From contig OX465104.1 in the NCBI GenBank assembly GCA_949987565.1, forward strand, positions 12,148,300 through 12,212,299: 64,000 bases of DNA, read 5' to 3'. This DNA is from Luidia sarsii (lineage: Eukaryota; Echinodermata; Asteroidea; Paxillosida; Luidiidae). Positions 12,601-24,600 of the stretch are shown in pieces. The position numbers were made by a program, and so were the translations under genes. The notes beneath the pieces were generated by a model. It did not search any database. It worked only from the letters and a program-made list of their open reading frames with translations, and had not been told where the DNA came from. Position 1 is the stretch's first letter; the number at the start of each line of letters is the position of its first letter.

Positions 12601-15600
12601 AGCCACCCATCTGCCAACTTATCCACACATTCACCCCACCCACCCACCAACTCAACTACACATCTACCCAGCAACCCACCAACTCACCTAAACATCAACT
12701 CACCCACTCACCAACCCATCCACTCACCAACTCATCAACCCACCAACTCACCTACCCATCAACCCATCCACTCACCAACATATCCACTCACCAACCCATC
12801 CACTCACCAACTCATCAACCCACCTACTCACCTACCCATCAACCCGCCCACTCACCAACATATCCACTCACCAACCCATAAACCCACCTACTCACCTACC
12901 CATCAGCCCACCCACTCACCAACCCATCCACTCACCAACTCATCAACCCACCTACTCACCTACCAATAAACCCACCCACTCACCAACCCATCCACTCACC
13001 AACCCATCCACTCACCAACTCATCAACCCACCTACTCACCTACCCATCAACCCGCCCACTCACCAACATATCCACTCACCAACCCATCAACCCACCTACT
13101 CACCAACCCATCAGCCAACCCACTCACCAACCCATCCACTACAGTTTTCATCCACCCATTGATGAGTTCACACCTCCACAGCATACCTCTTTGCAGATCT
13201 GCTGCAGTTGATGGAAGAAGTCAGCGCTGGCATGGTTGTCCCCTCCCTCACCCTGGATGGGCTCAACGATGACGGCAGCTACATCACTCCCACAGGACTG
13301 CTTCTGTGCAATAATTTTCCGCACCTTAAATACAGAGAAGATGGATAAAATCGGGACAACATGAGCTATTTGTTCAAAGATAAAATATATTTTTTGCGTC
13401 CAAGAGAATGTAATTCAGTAAGGGTTTGACCAACTCGACAAAAAATTAACACTATATACACTGTATGCTTTGCCAGATTGCTTACTACAAAAATGTTTTA
13501 TAAGCAACTCGGGTGGGATGAAGCCGGTGAGATTTTAGCTGGTCGAGGTCAAATTGTGGATTTCTTCAAACAGCAGTGAATCAACAGAAATATGCTAAAG
13601 CGCCTAATATTTGAATACAATTTGAATGCAATCATCATGTGAAAATGGTTGACAATGCTGCTTTCACCAAGGGAGATTTTCAATGCTTAGTAGGATTTGG
13701 GGGAGAAAACAGAGTGACTCAATGTTTAGAAAAAGTATGCTCTGTCATCTGTTGTAAGAAAACTGTCAATCGCCTTTCTCATTCCATTTTGTGTATGTGT
13801 TAGTTTTAATGTCTTCTCTCAGTCTTCTGAGGATGGTCACGGCATGCTGTTTTTCCAAAAGCATGAAGTCAGTTGGTTCTTATCAGAACCAAACAAACTC
13901 AGAGAGAACCTTAAGTGATATACAAAAATGTTGCAAACTGCTTACTGACTAAAATTACCAAAATGCAAATTTAGAGGGGCTGACATTTTCGATCCTAGCA
14001 GGACCTTTCTCAAAGGCAGAGTCCTGCCTTTGGGAAAAATCCTGCTAGGATCGAAGCGTCAGGCCCACTAAAGTTTCAGAGAGAACCTATTTATGCATGA
14101 TGGCTTCATGATTTCACACTTAAGCAGTCCTACAAAATTGGGCCCCGGTCAATGTTATATCGTGAGATAATACTCTACAGCAATTACTAGGATGCAATAG
14201 GGTTGCAATGACTAGGATGCAATGACTAGGATATATCACCTCTTGGAGACACCTTGCCTCCTCCGCCTGGTTCTCGGCCGCGTGCTCCTCCAGGGGATAG
14301 CTGAGCCTGGGGAAGGGAGCCACTGGCCAGTCCAGCGTGGGGAAGTCCAACCGGAAGACAGACTTGGAGTTGGTCATGGAGAGGCAGCCTGGCATGGGAC
14401 AGGATATAGAACAGAAACATTATGGAGACATAAATGAATGCTGGCATGATTCCTGGTGACAATTAATTCTGGCAGTGTCTTAAGAGGGATTTCACACTGT
14501 CTGAGAGGCAGATAAGGGGAAGGGAAGATCCTTAATTCAAACCGTCATGAAACAACTCAGATTTTTATATCTCATCTTTTGTGAAAATATATCTTAGACA
14601 ATTTTAATGGAGTGGCAAATAATCACTATTGGTTTCATGAAATAAAAAACAAAAACAAAAAAATCCACCCAAACTTGACCGGCTATTTGTCACATGGGAC
14701 AAATTTCACAGGTTTGCTGTTTTGGACAGCTTTAATTGCTGGCATAATTTTGGAAACATTTGCTTCTGACAGTGTCTCAATTATTCCCCCCCGGGAGAGT
14801 TATCTGAAAGTTGAGAGGTGAATGCCTTTTAAACGGAAGGATCTGAAGACAAGAAGGAAGTAGAGGGTCTGTGTGTAGTTCTAAACTACCCTGACAATCA
14901 GTGGTCACTTCAAAGTACTGCCCTGCATTATGCCTGTCAATTACTAGCAGGAGCCAAAGTCTGATGGGTTGAATGAGAAAGGAGGAGAGACAAAAAAAAG
15001 GAGGAAGCAGATGGGGAGGCAGTAGGAGAGAGAAGAGGTGGAAGTGGGTGTGGAGATAAAGAGAGGAGAGAGAGCAGAGGAGGTGGAGGAGAGGAAGAAA
15101 ACGAGGAAAAGGAAGACAGGTGAAAGAGACCAGAGAGAGGAGGAGACAAGAGGAAGAGGAGGAGGAAGAGGAGGAAGAGGAGAGAGGAGAGACAGGAAGG
15201 GGAAAGAGGAGAGACAGGAAGGGGAAAGAGGAAGGGGAAAGAGGAAGGGGAAAGAGGAAGTAGAAAGAGGAAGAGGAAGAGGCAGGGGAGAAGAAATATA
15301 TCATAAAAAAGCAAGCTAAATGATGAATTGAAAATGCCAGCTCCCTTGACCCAGTAATGGAATTGATGTACATGTACTTGAAGCTCACCTAGAGTACGTC
15401 CGTGGAAGGATCCTTGGAAGGAAAGTACAGAGTATGGAGGGCATCCAGGCTCCTTCAGACAAAACAAACAGATATTAAAGGCTTGACACAGATATTGGAG
15501 TTTTTTTTTTAAATTTATATTTTCGGATCACTTGACCTTTCATTCATTTGAATGACACTGCCCATTCTGGTAACCTTTGGTAGATATTTGTATTGCACTT

Positions 15601-18600
15601 TCCCATGCATGTGCAGCATGTTAAAGTGACTCATCATAAATGCAGTAGAGGTATGTACAAATACTCGCTCTCTTGACTTTGTGTGTTTTGGGGGTGAAAG
15701 GAGTGACTCAACATTTTGAGAAACGGTGGGCTCTGTCTAGCATCAGAAGACTGTTTAACTGACAATGGACAGGGCAAACTTCCTTTCTCATGTTTTTTTC
15801 TTCTGCTAGTTCTAATGTCTTCTCTCAGTCTCCTGAAGATGGTCACAGTATATTGTTATACCAAACCATTAATCTGTCGGTGCTTCTTGATCAGAACCAA
15901 TCAGACTTTTTACATCATGGCTCCGCAGCCACAAGCAATTCTTTCCTTGCTCACCTCACCTCAAATTGCCCAATATCTCAAACTAGCTTATGCTGGTCAA
16001 ATCGATGCGACTTCAAAATGTGGGGTGGATGCTAGTCAAATTGTGTCCAATGGAAGTAACTCACCAGTCCTGTCACACTTGACTCTATCTCATCCTGAGT
16101 GGGTGGAGCCCCTCCCCTTTTATTTCTCTGTAAATAAAAGCAAAAAAAAAAAATGACAGTGTTAAAAAGGTTTAGTAGAAAGTTTTGAAAAACTGCATCT
16201 GCTTCATGTCATCCCCGGGCTGCTGTAGCTGGGTTCAGAACAAATTGCTGTTGTCATCCAAATGGAAATTAGGCATGTCTTCCCTGGAGATCTACGCAAG
16301 TTAAACAATTAGTGCTGGACATTATTCCATTGCCCATGACCGCCATACGGGATCATGGGATTATGCCTCCATTTTCTATCTGATGCAAACAACAATACAT
16401 GGAAAAACCCAGATACAGATCAGCACTCCATTCCCTGGTCCCCCTCCATCCTGGCAGTGTTCTGGCGTCGGACACCGATGAAGTAACCCAGATCCACGAT
16501 CAGAATTGGGTGGCTCTATTCAGAAGCATTGAGCATGAAACAGACACCGTGCAGCCGACTATACTCACCCTGTACCACAGAAAGGCTTGCTTGATGGCAT
16601 TCTCATTGGAGCAAGCCCCGCACATCATTGGCTGGACACGACTCAGTCCCTTTGGAGTACACTGCAAACAAACAATCATCAGATACAGTGAAATAATACC
16701 ATGCATCTCCACTAGGCCCTTTTCCAAAACCTGGCTTGGGGTCGGGCTCCAGCTTTGTCTCCATTTCTTTCATCCACTTTACAGTAAAAGGCATGTAAAT
16801 GGGAGGCCTCCATGCCTTTGTTTCTGAATGTTATACTGCGTTTTGAAGAAAACAAAGAATCAAGGTGACATTTGGCTGCAAATTTCACTCGGTTCAGAAG
16901 AGCTACCCTGGGTGAAGAATGAGGATATAAAGATAAACAGGGCTCGACCTTAGCACTAGCCCGACGGTCATTGTCTAGTAAAAACAGCTGTGGACTAGTA
17001 AAATGACCCACTTTGCTAGCCCGGCGGACTAGTAAAAAGTAGACAGTGGTGTGGCGGCAAAAAACAATGCGGGGGGGGGGGGGGATGAGAAAGTAGAAAC
17101 TAATCATTTGTTTTACTTGACCTAATAACCTTGTGTTAAATTCAATATTAATTATACAGGGCTAGTAAAACTTGCTGTGGGCTAGCAAAAAAACTCAATT
17201 TACTAGCCCGGCTAGTAAAAAAAACCTTAAGCGCGAGGCTTGATAAAGCAGCTTCCATCAAATCTCACAACTACTCTTTTTAATTTATTTGTCGAGGATT
17301 GCCTACCACAAGGCCCAAAAGGCCACTCAAGGTGATGGTTTAGAAGGAAGAAGGGAAGTGGAACAAACAAGGAGGAGATCAAAGGTTAGAAAGACAACTA
17401 TTAATGTTCATCTTAAACATCTTGAATTGGAACAGGTTGTAAGCGGGAGGGAAGCAGGATGTGGGGGAGTGAATTCCACAGCAATGTGGCACATACGGAA
17501 AAAATGGCAGCCTGAAGTCCTCCCTCCAGTCGTGCACACTCACCTTGAGGAAGGCCTTCTCCAGCATGTCTGGAAAGGACTCGGACGGAAACATGCCCAA
17601 GGCTGGCCTGTTCACCACTGCATGCTGCGAAGGTCAAAAGGTCAGAGGTTAAGGGTTGGTGACATGGTAAAACGTATCTTCAGATGACGGACAGAGCAAT
17701 ACCGTTTCCATAATTGGATCCCTCAATTCTTCCTAGAATACATAATCAAGAGTGATTCTTTGTAGTACGTATTGCCAAGGCAAATTATTCTTTTTGAGTG
17801 ACAAATAGCCAGAAATCCCAATATAAGGCACCACTTGCCTTTTACACAGCATCAAATCAAAGAGGAATCTCAAACTTCACTGTTGGCATTGAATCCTAGA
17901 AGTGTCTGAGTGTGCTTGAACAATTCCAGTCACGGATCATGCGTTCTAGGAGGGTAGGGGTAGGCTGAGAATTTTGCTTATCATCAGATTTGGAAATTGA
18001 TTCCTTTCGACATAATTCCGATCATGAGAGACTTACGATGTTTTGAGAGTCCTTTAAGACATCGATGATGGCTGGATGGTTGTAACCTAGTGGAGGTAAA
18101 GAGACAGTTGACTTTAGAGCAAGGTACTGTATAATCAAATAAGGAAAGTTTTGCCCATAAAAAAAAAGGAAAAGAAAACCTTGACTGGAACTGGATTTGA
18201 ACCTTAGACCTTTGGTTTTGCATACCAGCGCTCTAACCATCTGAGCTATATGATGGTGGTCTTCCCAAATAGTCAACTAGTCTTTACTGGGGACACCCCC
18301 CACCTGGGGGTGCGATTTAAAAAATAAATAAAACAAATTACCAGATGGGACGAGAACCCCAGCCTTTAATTTATCGTACCAGTTGAAAACTTCATTGTTC
18401 TGAAATGCACGAATCGTAAACATTGTAAACAGTTTGAAGTCCAAGCGACTTTTTTAAAGCCATCAATTAAAACATCTGGCACTCTAACTCTTCAGAATAG
18501 TGGAATTCAGAACAAATTTGATTGCGTTCTCACTGTATTCTACAATGGCCTTAGCTGGCTTTGAAATTTTGGGCTTCAATTGGGAGAGACAAATTAATGA

Positions 18601-21600
18601 TCTTGATGGATTCAGCAGATTGAGTGCATTGATTACTTCATTGGCTTTTATTACCTGCTCGAGCACAGCTGCATTCACTCGATATCACTCCATTCAGTGC
18701 AGATCTGATTAACTCACAATTGTATCTAGTGTATGCCGTGAGATTTTGCTTCAAAAGAGAGGCAGCTGAACCATCTCGGAGCAATTAAACATGAATTATG
18801 ATGGTTTGCCTTTCTATTGATAAACAAACTAAATTAGAAATGGAATGATGGGGTTTTGGATGGAATGGAACTCTTATTAGTGTCTATAGCTACAATATAT
18901 ACATAAACAATGATCTGGCACAGTATAGCAGGGGCATTGAGTTATAGGTGTTGCTCTACTGAGTAGGTCTAGCTCAGGAAAGATGGACATAATAGGCCCT
19001 ATTCTTTGGTTAGATTGAATGTTTTTAGTTCCTTTACTTCAGGTAGGTTAGGTGTCCAATTCCAACATGCGCATGAGTTGATGCAAGAGGTGGTTGTAAG
19101 CTAAGAGTGCTGGAACCTTGTGCCTCAGGTCTCGGGTTCAAATCCTGGTACAGTCAAATTTTCTTTGTAGACTTAAAAAAAAATAAGAAGGTTGCTGCAT
19201 ACTGACATGACTGGGGCCAGTACATAAAAATGCGTTTGAGGCTTTGAGAAAGGTCCTGTTAGGATCAAAATGTCAGGCCCTCCTAATTTTTCAACAAAAG
19301 CAGGAAGAAAAACAAAACAGGAAGGCCAACTTCTTCTGATTAGGTCACTGATCCCTTGGCTCACCCACTCACCGAGGGGAATGGAGGATATCTGCATGAG
19401 TGTGTCCAAGAGTCGGTTGCCGTCGGCGTCCACGAGGTAATTGCCAAGGCTAGTCTTGAAGTCCACAAAGCACTGCACTGTGCCAGAATTCTGACAAGGA
19501 GAGGAAACACACAGATTTTTTTCTCAATCGTGGAGATCTCAAAAGTTGTAACAGGTCTGATGTTTCAGTCATAGCAGGACCTTTCTTCAAATCAGAAAGG
19601 CGATAGTCACTAGTCAGTCAGTCAGTTTGTCAGTAAGTCACTTTGTCAGTCAATCAGTTTGTCAGTCAGTCAGTTTGTCAGTCAGTAAGCCAGCCAGCCA
19701 GCCAGCCAGCCAGCCAATCAGTCAGTCAGCCTGTGCCAGCCAGCCAGCCAGCCAATCAGCCAGCCAATCAGCCAGCCAGCCGGCCGGTCGGTCGGTCGGT
19801 CGGTCGGTCGGTCGGTCGGTCGGTCGGTCGGTCGGTCGGTCAGTCACTCAGTCAGTCACTCAGTCAGTCAGTCAGTCAGTCAGTCAGTCAGTCAGTCAGT
19901 CAGTCGGTCAGTCAGTCAGTTAGTCAGTCAGTCAATAAACTTGAGAGGAAATCATCAGAACTCCATGGGAAAAAAACCATAGCAACTTGAGATCTCAAGG
20001 CCATGGCGACATAACATTTATATGCACCATCTTCAGATTTCCCAGTGTAATTTCCTAGTATTTTTTAGCACTCTTTAGTGTGCAGCCCACACAAAATACT
20101 GTCCTTATTATAAATATTTTAGCATATTCTTACCTTTCCCTTCCATTACCCCCCTCCCGCTCTGAATGCCGCTTAGAAATGCGCGGGATTTGTAAGTGGA
20201 CTTCAGCTAGCGCCAACAAAAGAAAGCCAGCCCACCTCTATCTAATGATCAGAAGGACTGTCCAAATCAAATTACAATTTGCCACTGAAGTTTTTTCTCC
20301 TGTCAGTGTGGGTTCAATTCCCTAACATTCACTTTGCAATGGACCATGCATTAGTTATTCAACAATTTCACCGATGTAAATTTTTTTTCATTATTCCAGT
20401 TAAGAGCAGACGGAATAAGTTGAATCATTCAAGTGACTTACACACAATTCATTTGCATGAATCCATGTATAAATTCAGAAAATATTAACCTTTAAATGTG
20501 TAACCGTTTCTCTTTTCTTTTTAAATAATATGAAAAACACATTCATCACTAGACACAAAAACTCTTAAATTTCAAACAAATTTCTTATTTAGGCTATTCT
20601 TGAGTGTACGTTTAACTATCTTCTTTTTTGTCTAATAAAAAAAAGCATTTCATTATCTTTTTTACTATCTTTTTTTGTTTGTTTCTTGGCTCATATGTTT
20701 TTTGTTTACTTCTGTACAGTTCCATGCCTTTCATTTTGGCTCAATAACCTTTAAACAGAAACAAAAATTCAATCAATCATAATTGGTTTTAGTCTGCCCC
20801 CCCCCAAAAAAAAAGGAGAAAAAAACCCAAGCAAACAAAGAACAATCAGCATCGAAGGTACATCGGGTTGGTGATTAAAAATTCAAATTGCAAAATGCAA
20901 ATCTAATGATTTCTAGTCGGTGTCTGAGAGATGAAGTGTGTAGGACAACCTCTGGGTTTTTTTCTTTTGAATAATCAATGGCAGAAAAGCCCCTGGATAT
21001 TTTCCAGGTGTCCTGGTGAGGCAGTTAGTGGCTCTTTCCAGGGATTCCATCCCGCGAATCGAAGTGGAACGCTACCCATGGCTGCCCCATGCCATGCCAT
21101 GCATTGTGGCAGTCTTATCTCTTCATACTAAGTGGCATGTCAGAGCACACTATCTCAAAATTATACTGTTTTCATCAGACAGAAGCATTTTAAAGAGGAA
21201 CGTGGCCTGGTAAATCCAAATGATATGTAATTCAAGCTACGTACAATGTAGTTCTTTGGTATAGAATATTCTTGCTCCAGTTGAAAGCCATTGGCTTATG
21301 CATGCAGCCTTGTAACTCTCCACTAGGAATTATTAATTAGATTTTATTTAGTGATGCTCTTTCTTTACTTATATGACTTTTGTGTAATTTTTTTTATTTA
21401 TTTATTTATTTATTTGTTTTTCAAGGACCAGTGTTTGCTATTTATTTTTACTAGGTACGAGTGTACATTTCTTTCTTTTTGTAACCTAGAGTTGCTTATT
21501 ATTATACCTTCTCATAGAAGTCTAAATATATGTCTTTTTGAATTGAATTGAATTGAATTGAATTGAATTGAATTGAATTGAAGTGTGGAATCTGAACATC

Positions 21601-24600
21601 TTAAATGATTCTGATTCTGAAATTTTCTTTGCAATTTTTCAAAATTGTTTAAAAAGTTCCCTGTCAGTTCTTCCTTCATTTGTTATTCTAGAGTAATATA
21701 TAAACTGCTTACTGCTTATAGAATTAAACCTGATGTTTCGATCCACACTGAACCTTTTCAGGATCCTGTTGAGACGCCTGGTCCTGCTAGGATCGAAACG
21801 TCAGGCCCTCCATATTTCATAAGATTCTAACTTTATTAAGACATTAAGAATATTGTCTGGTGAAACAAAATGCAATAAGAATTATGACATTTTATACTTT
21901 ATACTACAAAGTAAAAGCTGGAATTATCTTTTCATAACAGGTATGGAATCTGACTGCAGCAATACTTTTAGAAAATATTGTCTTGGTGACACAGCAAGTT
22001 CCTTTTCCAAGAAAGCGCTCCAGTTTAAAACTCATCTATTGGTGACACAGATATTGCAGTAGCCCTTTCTTTCTTTCTTTTATTTGTAGGGAAATCTGAT
22101 ACTCTTTTTAATGTTTTTGTAGGAAAGCAAGGTGGGACTTGAAATGTAATTGAGTTATTGGCTCCTCTCATCAGTGCCCAAGTCACTCAAACAAAGATAT
22201 TATGCACATGGTGTCACAACAAACCACTTACACTGTGAACCAAACATGCAAACCTCCAAATTTCCTACGGAAACAACCGAGTCCTTACTTTTAGTCGGTC
22301 ATGCATACGGACTCCCGACTGGCCTCAGGTCCATTAAATTATGCGCCTGTCCATTCACACTTCAGACATTAAATTATGCGCCTGACCGTTCACACTTCAG
22401 ACGTGTGACAAGGACTTGGGGACTCTATCAATTGCTCTTCTGTTACAGAAGCGATGACCGACTTAAAATGAGCCAAATGCAACTCTCATTCTGCACTTTG
22501 AGCAAGGTCCAGCCAGCATTGTAGCATTGTCTGAGGCCCCCCCAGGGTTAGGCTGAGTTTTTTGCCTTTTCTGTTTGGCTCATTGTTATTTGAGGGTATT
22601 CGCTTGACACTCACCGCCCTCCAACAGGGAGGGAATTGATTCCAGTCTATGAAGCCATCACTGCTATACAACAGGCCCCAATTTCATAGACCTGCTTAAG
22701 CGTGAGTATCTGCTAAGCAAGAAATTTCTTCCCTGGGTAGAAAAAGATTGCCAACCCTATTTCCCTTGATACTTGTACTTGATTTGTATTCCAATATTGG
22801 GTGCTCTGCAAGAAATATAAGAGGAACTTTGGCTGGCAACCTAATTCTATAGAGCAAGATTGTTCACACTTAAGCAAATGTTGGTGTTTAAGTGGCTCCA
22901 TGTTTCATTACATTGGTATTACTCTGCTATTATTCTCTATTTTGCACCAGTCTCTCTTAATGAAAACTAGCCTTTGGATTTATTTTTTCAAGAAGACGGT
23001 TGTTGTATTTTATCTCCAAAATTAGGAGTGCCCTTTGTTTCAATCATAGGATGACTTTCCCAAAAGTAATCTGTGTCTGAGAAAGTTTCTGATTGGATGT
23101 TTTCAATCAGGTATCCATTAGGTGTTGTGCGTAAGAGTTTAAAAAAAAAAATTGACACAGTCATCCCTTTACCATACACAGTCATCAATTTTTTTCCTTT
23201 AGGGAGGCTCTCCGGCACATATTCATTTTTATTGGTTTTTATAAACGGTCATTATGGATTGGGTGCTCCATGAATTATTCAAACTCTTGCAAATGAGGAT
23301 TTACTTTCTGTCCAGTGAATACAAATGGAATATCAACACATAAACAAAGCAAACCTGTACCTTCAAAACTGTAACCCACTCCACATAAACCAAAAGGTTA
23401 ATCTGTTTCCAATCAATTTGTCTTACCTTTGTAATGTTGTCCAAATTCTTCATCAGTTCCTATAAGTAAGGCCCAAACACGGATATTAGTATGTAAGAAA
23501 AATAAGTCTCTATCTAGTAACAGATTTTTATTTTCATTTTTTTTTCTTCAGAGGGGGGTTATGTTGTCTAGATTCTCCTTCGTAATCCACACAAATGGTT
23601 AACTCCTTCCTTTCTATAATAACAAATAACAAATAACACAAACTCCCCTCAGATACATTGTACGTCCAAATGCATGGATTGTACACACCAAAATTTACTC
23701 CTTTGGCCATTTCATTTGGGGGAGGGGATCACAGGGTGAACAAAAATTGCGATGGAATTTGAGCAAAAGACGGCCGACCAGCTTCTGAGTTCCCACCAGT
23801 GGTAGTCAACTGAGATGTTGGATTTGTCCGCAAGGCAAAATTTGATGCTTTTTTTCTTCATTCAATGGCCGTTCATAAAGAACTGAGCACAGTGGGATTA
23901 TAACACTGGCCCAGTTTGTGTTCAAATACAGTGTGGGAAAGGCCGTTCACTGACTCAAATGCACTGGGGGGGGGGTACCGAAGTACAGAAGAACGAATTT
24001 TTTTTTGAAGAAAGGTAGAAAGACATGTTTAAAGGGTACATGTACATTAATAAACTGGACTCGTTTTATCTACGGTGCCACAAGTGGACTGAAAATCAAA
24101 ATGTGCCAATCTTAAAAATGTTTGAACGGGGGCCTGACACGTCGATCCCAGCAGGACCTCTCTCAAAGGCAGGCACACATTAAGACTTCAAAGACTACAA
24201 ACTGCTTACCAACATAAATTACCAAAATGAAAAAAAAAAATCCTATCAGGACCTTTCTACAAGTACAAGGCCTTCTGATTTTGAGAAAGGACCCATTCAC
24301 CTGCGGGGATGTTTTCATTTGGCTCCTCATAAGTGCAAAGTCCCCCAAAAAATAATCTGAGGAAATCAGTTGATCCTGGGAGAATATAGTTGCCCGACTG
24401 TTCTGCTGATGAATTATGTAAATCTTAAGAGCTTTGAGAGCCTCATGTTTCATGCATGAAGTACACTGGGGCCCAACAAGTGCATTTAACCCTCTACGGC
24501 TTTTAAATTTCATTTGAGGGAGAACCGCTGGCATGGTAATGATCGTGCCCTAATGAATCTCCTAGTGCAGTACATACACAGTCAGGGGCACACAAAACGC

